Part shown: piece by piece, positions 19,135 to 27,194 of the stretch | Position numbering within the stretch: position 1 is the stretch's first letter | How the letters are laid out: every line of letters begins with the position of its first letter | Source of the DNA: Planctomycetota bacterium | GTDB lineage: Bacteria; Planctomycetota; UBA8108; JACQVS01 | Assembly: GCA_028280485.1 (NCBI GenBank) | Contig: JANQLS010000023.1 | Location: 41,013-105,012 of the forward strand | Direction of reading: 5' to 3' | Length of the DNA stretch: 64,000 nt | Notes under the pieces: model-generated | Seen by the model: the letters and a program-made list of their open reading frames with translations, nothing else | What the model was told of the DNA's origin: nothing | Database searches by the model: none | Position numbers and translations under genes: made by a program

Positions 19135-22100
19135 TTGAATACCTCATCATCCAAACACAACAAGATCCATCTGATTTTTGTTCTCACTTTGGTGTTGTTC
19201 TTTAATTTAATCGGACTTTCACTTCAAGCTAAGAACTCTCCATTTATTCGAGGTGACTCCAATTCTGACGGAACGGTCGACTCCAGTGATCCTGTTTTCA
19301 CTTTGTCTTATATCTTTCTGTCAGGCGAATCCCCCACTTGCCTCGATTCTGCCGATGCTGATGATGATGGAATTCTAACTCTCGGCGATGCGATCTCCAC
19401 TTTTCTTCATTTATTCCGAGGGCTGCCACTCTCTGGACCGAGTAACTGTGGAGCGGATTTAAGCGCCGACAACTTAGATTGTCTTTCCTTCTCACCTTGT
19501 CACAACACTCCGTTAAGCACGATTTCCATCACAGAATTTGGAGCGAGCAACAGTAAAGGGCTTTTGGATGAAGATGGGGATTCAAGCGATTGGATAGAGC
19601 TTCACCACGATGGAAGAGTGCCCTTAAACCTTTTAAATTGGTATTTAACTGACGATCTAAAGCAATTAGACAAATGGGCCTTCCCTGACATCGACATTAG
19701 CGCTGGCGGTTACTTAGTCGTCTTCGCTTCTGGAAAAAACAGAAAAGATAACAACCCACAAACGGAGCTTCATACAAACTTTCAGTTAGATTCCTCAGGA
19801 GAATTCCTCGCTTTAGTCGCTCCGGATGGCCAAACCTTAGTTTGTCAATTCTCGGCCAAATTCCCAAAACAGAAAACGGATATTTCCTTCGGCCTTGCGA
19901 GGGAACCATCCTTAAATCTCATTCCTAAAAACTCTCCAGGTCGTTATCACGTCCCTCAATCGGAGATCCTCAACGAGGATTGGACTGCAATTGATTTCGA
20001 CGACTCTAACTGGAAATTAGCCCAAACCGCCATCGGATACAGTCATGACGTAAGAGATCCTTCATTAATCGGGTACTGGAACTTTAACGATATCCACACC
20101 TCAACCATTGCCCTCGACTCCAGTGGGAATAACCATCATGCTCAACTTACCTCTCAATTCGCTCTGATCGGTTCGGGTGACGATGAAAGACCGACGTACA
20201 GTGGAGATCGAGAGGGTCACAGCGGCTTAAGTGGAGATTACGCTCTCGATTTTGGAGCAGGAGGAAATGGTGCGGTGGCCTCCATTGAACGAGCAAGTGC
20301 TGGCGCCTTTGATTCAGCCGTAGCTCAAAACACCATCTCAATCAGCATATGGGCTTTCGGAGGTCCCCAACAGCCTTTTAATGATAGCGTTTTTTATGCC
20401 TCCAATCGCTTAGACAGCTCCGGGAATCGGGTCGCTAATGCTCACTTACCCTGGAGCGATGGAGTGATTTATTGGGATACCAATAATTGTTGCGATGGCA
20501 CTCAACGTATCCAGTTTCCAGAAACGGATTCACGAAAATGGAAAGGCTCTTGGAATCATTATGTGTTCATCAAAGATGGCGATAAAAAAGAGATTTGGCA
20601 AAACGGCGAACTCTTCCACTCAGAAACCAATACTGCACCCCTGACTTTAATTCGATCTTTTTTGATCGGCTCCTTCGCCAGCGGATCGTTGAGTTACGCA
20701 GGCTTACTCGATGATTTTGCCGTTTGGTCGAGAGCCTTGAGTGAAGCTGAAATCCTCAATCTTTACGAAGGTTCCTCTCCACTTTCAATTTCATCACTTT
20801 CTCATTCAGTCGCAAGCGATGTTGAAAGTGATATGCACGGCATCAATTCTTCCCTTTATTTGAGGCTCCCCTTTGAATTTCAATCAGCAACAGGAACAGA
20901 AACGCTGCTCCTTCGAATGGCCTACAACGATGGATTTATCGCCTATTTAAACGGGACGGAAATTGCGCGTCGAAATGCTCCCGAAATTCCAAAGTACAAT
21001 TCGAGTGCACTCACCAAAAGAGACCTCTCCAGCTCCCTCAATTTAGAAGATATCGATATTTCTATTCAAAGAAACCTTCTAATAGAAGGGCTCAACATCC
21101 TTGCCATCCATGGACTCAACTTCAGTTCGACGGACGATGAGTTTTTAATCTCCCCTCAACTACTTTTTTATAGCAGCACTCCCCATCAATATATGCAGAC
21201 TCCCACACCTGGAGCCGTGAATCAATCCGGTTTAGCGGGCTTTGTATCTGACACTCAATTCAGTCTTGATCGTGGTTTTTACTATGAAGATTTCGAAGTC
21301 GAAATAAGCAGCGAGACTCCAGAGGCTGAGATATATTTCACTACCGATGGGAGTGAACCATCTCAAGAAAATCCGAAAGCACAGCTTTATACCGAGCCTA
21401 TCCCCATCACAAGGACAACAATCCTTCGAGCTGTTGCATTTAAAGAAGGTTTATTACCAACAAACATCGATACTCAATCTTATATTTTTCCGGTGAAAGT
21501 GGCACAACAACCTGCGAGACCAGCGGGATTCCCACCCAATTGGAGTGGAGGTTTTAATGCCGATTATCAGGTTGACCCGGATGTCGTCAACACGACCTTA
21601 CCTGACTACAGTTTTGAAGATGCTCTACTTTCGATCCCGAGCATCAGCTTAGTTTTAGATCCCGAACATGCCTTTGGTTCTTCAGATGGAATCTATTTTA
21701 ATTCGAATGTTAAATCTGAACGCCCCTGTTCGATCGAATGGATCGATCCTAATAGTGAAGAAGAATTCCAAGTTAACGCAGGGACAAGAATTCATGGGTT
21801 GACGAGCCGACGCCACAACTTCACTCCCAAACACTCCTTTCGAGTTCACTTCAAAGGTAAGTTTGGCCCCCGGAAACTGAACTTCCCGCTATTTAAAAAG
21901 AGTCCTGTGGACCGGTTCGATCAATTCGTTCTCAAAGGCATGTCGACGGATTCCTGGTGTGTTCAGGATGGTTGGAACTTGGGTGGATACCCCGGCATCA
22001 AGCGTTGGTATCGTGAACGCGCCACTTACATGCGTGAACAATGGATGAAAGATTCATTACTCGAGTGTTCACAGGCATCCACTTACGGAAGATTTGTACA

Positions 22101-23154
22101 CGTCTATCTCAACGGATTATATTGGGGTTTATACAATTTATCTGAGCGACCTTCAGATTCATTTCAATCAGAACACTACGGTGGCCGTCGAGAGGACTAC
22201 GATGTCATTAAAGACTTTGCAGAACTTCATTCGGGCACTATGGGAACCTGGAATGCCATGATGTCCTTGGCCGCCAGTGGATTGAGTTCACAGGCAGCTT
22301 ACCAGCGAATTCAAGGCAATAACCCCGACGGATCCCCAAATTCAGAATTCCCCGTCTATTTAAACGTCGACAATCTCATCGACTACATGATTTTACACAT
22401 CTATTCGGGAGCGGATGACTGGCCCAATCACAATTGGTGGGCAGCAAGGCGTCGAGGGGCAGAAAGTGAAGGCTTTAGATTCTTTGTATGGGATCAAGAG
22501 ATAACCCACAACGCACTTCAGATTGCCCATACATCTTGGGGCCAAATATTTGAGGAAGTCGCAGTTCCAAACACTCCCTCTTTCCTCTACTCAAAGTTGA
22601 GAGAGAACGAAGATTTCAGAAGACGCTTTGGGGATAGAGTTCACCTCCACCTTTTCAATGGCGGTAGCTTGTCGCCAGAAAAAAACTATGCGAGACAACA
22701 GAGAAGAGCCACCGAAATCGATCAAGCGATCGTAGCTGAATCTGCGCGTTGGGGTGACTCCAAGCGTTCAGTTCCATTCAAGAGAGAAGTTGAATGGCTC
22801 GATGAACTCTCTTGGTTTGAAACCACCTACTGGCCCAGAATCCATCCGATCGCGCTGAATCGATTCAAAAGAGTGAACTTATACCCCGACGTCGAAGCTC
22901 CCATTATGCTTATAAACGATCAACCCCAACATGGAGGTAACGTCACTTTCGAAGAATTCTTGACGTTTGCTCTCCCTGAAAACAGCCAAGGTCAGATCTA
23001 TTTCACCTTAGATGGAACCGACCCGAGAGACGGAAACTCGCAACGCTTTTTCAACCCCATCTTTTTCTCAGGCACCACAACCGTAAAAGCGAGAACTCTA
23101 CACGATGAGGAATGGAGTGCGCTCAGTGAAGCTATTTTTGAAATTGAGGAATAG
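19135..23154 (+). CDS. Giant surface protein: dockerin, lamin-tail, LamG-like and CotH domains
   Basis: A 1339-residue secreted protein starting at TTG with an AGGAAA box just upstream. Order: signal peptide (~12-31); Cys-containing dockerin-like module ~37-122 (FIRGDSNSDGTVDSSD, DADDDGILTLGD); lamin-tail-like domain ~125-235 (SISITEFGASN, DWIELHHDG); LamG-like jelly roll ~305-475 (LIGYWNFNDIH, SISIWAFGGP, GLLDDFAVWSRALSEAEI). A chitobiase/FN3-like domain lies near 715-790 (YFTTDGSEPSQENP) and a CotH kinase-type domain at ~840-1200: GTRIHGLTSRRH, VYLNGLYWGLYNLSERPSD (~1000) and FFVWDQEITH (~1115). A second chitobiase-like domain closes the chain (IYFTLDGTDPRDGNS, ~1285). CotH proteins phosphorylate secreted proteins in Bacillus spores. 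The dockerin sits at the N-terminus, unlike the other four in this window. Confidence 0.92.
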   Translation: MNTSSSKHNKIHLIFVLTLVLFFNLIGLSLQAKNSPFIRGDSNSDGTVDSSDPVFTLSYIFLSGESPTCLDSADADDDGILTLGDAISTFLHLFRGLPLSGPSNCGADLSADNLDCLSFSPCHNTPLSTISITEFGASNSKGLLDEDGDSSDWIELHHDGRVPLNLLNWYLTDDLKQLDKWAFPDIDISAGGYLVVFASGKNRKDNNPQTELHTNFQLDSSGEFLALVAPDGQTLVCQFSAKFPKQKTDISFGLAREPSLNLIPKNSPGRYHVPQSEILNEDWTAIDFDDSNWKLAQTAIGYSHDVRDPSLIGYWNFNDIHTSTIALDSSGNNHHAQLTSQFALIGSGDDERPTYSGDREGHSGLSGDYALDFGAGGNGAVASIERASAGAFDSAVAQNTISISIWAFGGPQQPFNDSVFYASNRLDSSGNRVANAHLPWSDGVIYWDTNNCCDGTQRIQFPETDSRKWKGSWNHYVFIKDGDKKEIWQNGELFHSETNTAPLTLIRSFLIGSFASGSLSYAGLLDDFAVWSRALSEAEILNLYEGSSPLSISSLSHSVASDVESDMHGINSSLYLRLPFEFQSATGTETLLLRMAYNDGFIAYLNGTEIARRNAPEIPKYNSSALTKRDLSSSLNLEDIDISIQRNLLIEGLNILAIHGLNFSSTDDEFLISPQLLFYSSTPHQYMQTPTPGAVNQSGLAGFVSDTQFSLDRGFYYEDFEVEISSETPEAEIYFTTDGSEPSQENPKAQLYTEPIPITRTTILRAVAFKEGLLPTNIDTQSYIFPVKVAQQPARPAGFPPNWSGGFNADYQVDPDVVNTTLPDYSFEDALLSIPSISLVLDPEHAFGSSDGIYFNSNVKSERPCSIEWIDPNSEEEFQVNAGTRIHGLTSRRHNFTPKHSFRVHFKGKFGPRKLNFPLFKKSPVDRFDQFVLKGMSTDSWCVQDGWNLGGYPGIKRWYRERATYMREQWMKDSLLECSQASTYGRFVHVYLNGLYWGLYNLSERPSDSFQSEHYGGRREDYDVIKDFAELHSGTMGTWNAMMSLAASGLSSQAAYQRIQGNNPDGSPNSEFPVYLNVDNLIDYMILHIYSGADDWPNHNWWAARRRGAESEGFRFFVWDQEITHNALQIAHTSWGQIFEEVAVPNTPSFLYSKLRENEDFRRRFGDRVHLHLFNGGSLSPEKNYARQQRRATEIDQAIVAESARWGDSKRSVPFKREVEWLDELSWFETTYWPRIHPIALNRFKRVNLYPDVEAPIMLINDQPQHGGNVTFEEFLTFALPENSQGQIYFTLDGTDPRDGNSQRFFNPIFFSGTTTVKARTLHDEEWSALSEAIFEIEE

Positions 23155-23315
23155 GGATTACAATCACAGATTCTCATTCCTAGGGCAATCGTAGGCTTAA
23201 TAATTTAGTTAGTTAACGGTTAAAAGACAGGATCTTTTAAAAAATTAAACCTTATTCATCATCTCTTCGATCACTGGAAATATTGATTCAGATCTAAACT
23301 TATAAACGAATTATA

Positions 23316-23705
23316 ATGGGAAAACAAAAACGTAAAATAGATAACAGGCTAATCGGAACTTGGCGCTCTCATCTGGAGCGAACCTTGGAAAGTATGATTG
23401 AAAATGACCCCAGTCTTGAGAATAAAGATTTGACCAAAACTGGAGAACTCTTCGGCAAATTAACAGTGAAATATACTGAGGAAAAGATCTATGTGAATCT
23501 TCCCGGTCAACCACCAAATGAACGAAGCTTTAAATACTCATCTCTATACGAAGTCATCGAAAAAACTGAAAATAGTGTCACCATCAAATACCATGATCCT
23601 CTCATCGATAAGGAAGATACCTATACGATGCATTTTGACGATAATTATTACTATATAAAACTTTTGGGTTTCAGAGAGTACTTCGAACGGCTTGGAATTT
23701 TATAA
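23316..23705 (+). CDS. Small hypothetical protein
   Basis: A 129-residue soluble protein without signal peptide or membrane segment. It begins with a basic MGKQKRKIDNRLIGTWRS. The GTW start of a strand, followed by alternating strands (KIYVNLPG, SVTIKYHDP, TYTMHFDDNYYYIKLLG), suggests a small lipocalin-like or META-like beta barrel; this is a guess from the pattern. The gene stands alone with a convergent sulfatase 7 bases beyond its stop. Codon use and composition look normal. Confidence 0.7.
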   Translation: MGKQKRKIDNRLIGTWRSHLERTLESMIENDPSLENKDLTKTGELFGKLTVKYTEEKIYVNLPGQPPNERSFKYSSLYEVIEKTENSVTIKYHDPLIDKEDTYTMHFDDNYYYIKLLGFREYFERLGIL

Positions 23706-23712
23706 TCCCTCT

Positions 23713-25482
23713 CTAATTCTCAATCCGCGTCAGCAACATCAACCGAATATCCATAACCTGCTTATCGGGGATCTTTAAGGCACGTAGCTTTAGAATGCCT
23801 TCACCTTTTTCTAATTTGATCTTCCCGAACGTCACCCGCTTAAAATCCTTCACATAAGATTCCATGCGCTTGAAGCGATCGTTCTCCATCCCCTTTAAAG
23901 GTGGATCGTGGGCTTCGGTGATTTTTCCGATGAGCTTGCTGTTGTTGAAGCTGAGCTCGACGGTGGAGCCGATGTCGGCTTTGGGGCAAGTGTAGAAGAG
24001 TTCTACTTTGTAGGTTCCGGTCTTACCGACTTCGGCTTTCCAGGTGATGGAATCTTCGAGGGAAGTCCAATTGTAGAAGAAGGAATCGTTGGGGAATTTA
24101 TTGGATCGCTTGATGTTCCCGTGGGCAATTCCATCGCGAGCGGGGATTTGAGTTAACTTTGAATCGGGATGACCGATGACGAAAGGGCGTTTATCAAACT
24201 TCGCTCCGAAGTTGGTGAGCATCTCCTTACGGAATTTATCCGCAACCTTTTGGAGTTTTTTGACAATCCTGGGATTCTCTTTATTGATGGGTTTCTTTTG
24301 GCCGGGATCCTTGGGAATGTCGTAGAGCTTACCTTTATGATCGAGTCGATACTGCTGAGTTCTGATGGAGACCCGGTTACGCCAAAAATGCACGAGGGTT
24401 CGGTCCTTCCATTCTTTTGCCGTCCCTAAAAGCAAGGGAGCCACGCTGATGCCATCCAAGGACTTCGTACCCGAGACTTTAATCCCAGCTAAATCCGTTA
24501 AAGTAGGCAATAAATCCATCGCCGATGAGATCTGAGGGATTTTCGTACCCGCTTTAATCTTAGCGGGCCAACGAACGAACAGGGGTGAACGCACTCCCCC
24601 CTCATCCGTAGAACCTTTACGACCTCGCATCCCTCCGTTGTAACGATTGCCATTGGGGCCGTTGTCACAAAAATAAAGAACGATGGTATTTTCGGCGATT
24701 TTTAGTTCATCGAGCTTCGCCATCAAGCGCCCCACGTTCCAATCGATGTTTTCACACATCGCAAAGGCGGCTCGCGTGTGCTCTAGGTACTTGGGTTGAA
24801 GCTTGGGATGGTCGGCCGGTAATTTCATGTCTTTGAATTTCTTCCACCATCGATCGGGTACTTGCATCGGTGAGTGAGGGGTGTTGTAAGGAAGGTAGAC
24901 GAAGAAGGGCTCGTCTTTATTCTTCTCGATGTAATCCATCGCTCTTTCGGTGAAATCATCGATAACGAAGCCGTCACCCTTCACCATCTGGTTATTGTGT
25001 TCCAACATGGGACTGAAGTAGTCGCCCCAATGACCGGAACAAAAACCATAAAACTCATCGAAGCCACGAGCATTAGGGTGATAAGGGAATTGCATACCGC
25101 TATGCCATTTCCCGAAGGCTGCGGTCTTGTACCCTGCGCCTTTAAAGATTTCTCCGATCAAGGTTTCGTCAGCATTGATGCGCTCTCCCCCAGCAGAAGT
25201 ACCGTACACCCCTGAACGCACATGGTGTCGCCCTGTCAAGAATTCAGCTCGAGTAGGTGAACATACTGGGCTTACAAAGAAACGATCGAACTGGGCTCCT
25301 TCTCGAGCTAAACGATCGATATTAGGTGTACTGAGAGCCGTGTTACCGTGAATGCTAAGATCACCCCAGCCTTGGTCGTCAGTGAGGATGACGACGATAT
25401 TAGGGCGGTCGGTAGCTTGCGAAGTAGTGCAAGTGAAATAGGGGGTGAGGATTGTGAAGAGAAAGAGGGCATACCATCTCAT
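23713..25482 (-). CDS. Arylsulfatase with C-terminal beta-sandwich extension
   Basis: A 589-residue exported sulfatase (signal peptide ~1-23). NIVVILTDDQGWGDLSIHG provides the metal-binding Asp pair (35-36). The active-site motif is C74-S-P-T-R, whose Cys becomes formylglycine in type I sulfatases. AAFGKWHSG, GFDEFYGFCSGHWGDYFSP and VLYFCDNGPNG supply the other metal- and sulfate-binding residues. The tail from ~470 (ITWKAEVGKTGTYKVELFYT, STVELSFNN, GILKLRAL) is a beta-sandwich like those added to planctomycete arylsulfatases, probably carbohydrate-binding. Substrate is unknown. It runs in the same direction as the DUF1552 gene upstream but is separated from it by ~230 bases containing an inverted repeat, so it is probably a separate unit. 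Confidence 0.94.
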   Translation of the reverse strand: MRWYALFLFTILTPYFTCTTSQATDRPNIVVILTDDQGWGDLSIHGNTALSTPNIDRLAREGAQFDRFFVSPVCSPTRAEFLTGRHHVRSGVYGTSAGGERINADETLIGEIFKGAGYKTAAFGKWHSGMQFPYHPNARGFDEFYGFCSGHWGDYFSPMLEHNNQMVKGDGFVIDDFTERAMDYIEKNKDEPFFVYLPYNTPHSPMQVPDRWWKKFKDMKLPADHPKLQPKYLEHTRAAFAMCENIDWNVGRLMAKLDELKIAENTIVLYFCDNGPNGNRYNGGMRGRKGSTDEGGVRSPLFVRWPAKIKAGTKIPQISSAMDLLPTLTDLAGIKVSGTKSLDGISVAPLLLGTAKEWKDRTLVHFWRNRVSIRTQQYRLDHKGKLYDIPKDPGQKKPINKENPRIVKKLQKVADKFRKEMLTNFGAKFDKRPFVIGHPDSKLTQIPARDGIAHGNIKRSNKFPNDSFFYNWTSLEDSITWKAEVGKTGTYKVELFYTCPKADIGSTVELSFNNSKLIGKITEAHDPPLKGMENDRFKRMESYVKDFKRVTFGKIKLEKGEGILKLRALKIPDKQVMDIRLMLLTRIEN

Positions 25483-25543
25483 GGTAATGTAATGATCCTG
25501 TTCAATGTGAAAGGGGTTGTTCGAAGAATTTGTGGATTATTTG

Positions 25544-25705
25544 TAGTAGTAGGCGCGCTCCGCGAGTCGTACGAAGCAGAAAAACTCAACTTGCAGAGAC
25601 CACCTAAAGGACGAAAGAGTCTAACTTATCAGTAAGGCTTGCTTAAAAAATACAATTAGTAATGATCAGCAAAGAAACACGACTCGCGGAGCGAGCCTGC
25701 TACTA
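25544..25705. repeat. Inverted repeat with CGCTCCGCGAGTCG core
   Basis: Arms of 27 bases at 25544-25570 and 25679-25705 match as reverse complements at 25 of 27 positions (core GCTCCGCGAGTCGT), with a 108-base spacer. They fill the gap between the sulfatase and the DUF1552 gene; the right arm ends 4 bases from the DUF1552 stop. The layout (two arms ~110 bases apart) resembles the 10043-10179 repeat, though the sequence differs. It could be a repetitive extragenic element or a bidirectional transcription barrier. Confidence 0.72.
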
Positions 25706-25709
25706 ATTC

Positions 25710-27140
25710 TCAAGCCAGGAGTTCCTTCAAAGGCCCTCGCTGACTTTCGGCATCGACATTGTTGTCTTTCATCCCGAATCCGTCCTGGGGTTTACCGGCG
25801 GCGTGCAACAAGGTTAACCACCAACTAGCGATCGTGTGATGGCCGCGATTTCCCTTGTGTGGGTATTGGACGTAGTGCCCCGGTAATTTTAATTTCCCGC
25901 CCATATTGCCAAGAACGATGAAAGGCCACTCTCGATTGGATGCATGATGCTTATCTCCCACATCAGAGAAATAAACGATCGTGGTGTTATCGAGCATACT
26001 GCCATCGCCTTCAGGAATTTTTGCGAGCTTGGCTGCAATTTTAGCCACGTTATCGAGCTGGAAACCTCGAATCAAACCACGGGCGTGATCGACTGATTGA
26101 GCGCCTTCAGGAACCTTACCGTGACCGATACCATGCACCTGTCCATTGACAAAACCTAATTTCGTATACTGCGAACCTAGGCCATCGGTTCGAATGGTCA
26201 CAACATTCGTCAAACCGGAAATAAGTGCACCAGCAGCGATCTCGCAGTGAGCGTCGAGGCGATCTTCAATCGTCATGTTGGTGTATTTGTCGGAGAGTTC
26301 CGGCTTCCCTCTTTTAATTTGTTCCGACATACTGAGAATGCCTTGTCGCTGCTTCTGCAACGCTTCGATGGCTTCTAAGTGATGGTCGAGTTTCACCTTT
26401 TCACTACCCTTCAGAGTTCGACGCAAAGCTTTCACGTCTTCTCCGAGGTAGTCAAAGAGGTTTCCTTGAGCCTCAAATTGCTTACGGTTTTTTCCCGACG
26501 CTACCGAACCGAAGAGAGATCGATAAGCCTGAGTCGGGCTTCCGTGAAAGGGCAAGGCCTTGGTGTTGCTGGCCGCAGAAATTCCGGGATAACAAACCGA
26601 ATTGGCGAAGCGAGCGCCCATTGTGGCCGTAACAGTCGACAAGCCTAAGTGGGAAAAGACCGAGGGAAATAGCCGAGCCATTTTATGATCGATCGTTTCG
26701 GCCATCAGGTCTTTCATGCAGCTCATCGCTCCATAACCCGACATATGACCTCCCGTGACCATATTTCCGCTGAGGCCTTGAAGAATCGTCAATCGATCTT
26801 TGAATGGCTCTAACGATTTCATCGAATCGTTTAATACCGCATCTTTTAAAGAGCGCTTGATGAATTTGTCGTTGTCTTTCATCTGCACACCACTGGTGTA
26901 TCCCTCACCGGCGATGTAGCTTTTCTTTTGAACGATATAGTCGTCCATGAAGTTATCCGGCACGATATGACCGGGAGTGAGACCACTCGATTTCACAACG
27001 AACACAAAGCGTTGCGGGAACGCCCTCTTGCCCGCAGCTTGAGCTGATAGCTGACCGACGAGGGGTGATAGCACCACAGTTCCACAGCCGAGACTGATTT
27101 GCTTCAGCAAGTGTCGACGAGTCATCTCAATAGACATCAT
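25710..27140 (-). CDS. Tat-exported DUF1552 protein, second copy
   Basis: A 476-residue DUF1552 protein paralogous to the one at 17612. The Tat-type signal TRRHLLKQISLGCGTVVLSP follows five extra residues; the ATG at 27125 is an alternative start. Family features are FPQRFVFVVKSSGLTPGHIV, LTILQGLSGNMVTGGHMSGYG, VHGIGHGK, DNTTIVYFSDVGDKHHASN and WLTLLHAAGKPQDGFGMKD. It lies 54 bases downstream of its DUF1592 cytochrome partner, the same order as in the first pair. The gap between the two genes holds a small hairpin related to the termini of the large repeat element (27153-27178). Both proteins probably act in the same periplasmic process. Confidence 0.93.
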   Translation of the reverse strand: MMSIEMTRRHLLKQISLGCGTVVLSPLVGQLSAQAAGKRAFPQRFVFVVKSSGLTPGHIVPDNFMDDYIVQKKSYIAGEGYTSGVQMKDNDKFIKRSLKDAVLNDSMKSLEPFKDRLTILQGLSGNMVTGGHMSGYGAMSCMKDLMAETIDHKMARLFPSVFSHLGLSTVTATMGARFANSVCYPGISAASNTKALPFHGSPTQAYRSLFGSVASGKNRKQFEAQGNLFDYLGEDVKALRRTLKGSEKVKLDHHLEAIEALQKQRQGILSMSEQIKRGKPELSDKYTNMTIEDRLDAHCEIAAGALISGLTNVVTIRTDGLGSQYTKLGFVNGQVHGIGHGKVPEGAQSVDHARGLIRGFQLDNVAKIAAKLAKIPEGDGSMLDNTTIVYFSDVGDKHHASNREWPFIVLGNMGGKLKLPGHYVQYPHKGNRGHHTIASWWLTLLHAAGKPQDGFGMKDNNVDAESQRGPLKELLA

Positions 27141-27152
27141 GGATCTCTTTTC

Positions 27153-27178
27153 TAGTTTCTGTTCATCAACAGGAACGA
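27153..27178. repeat. Solo terminal-repeat hairpin
   Basis: TAGTTTCTGTTCATCAACAG (from 27153) continues into GAACGA, forming an inverted repeat AGTTTCTGTT/AACAGGAAC with a tiny loop. It is close to the end of the large element at 33720-33878 (TTAGTTCCTGTTGA and its complement). It sits between the cytochrome and DUF1552 genes of the second pair. It is likely a remnant or minimal form of that element. Confidence 0.5.
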
Positions 27179-27194
27179 AATAGATTTTCTAAAT

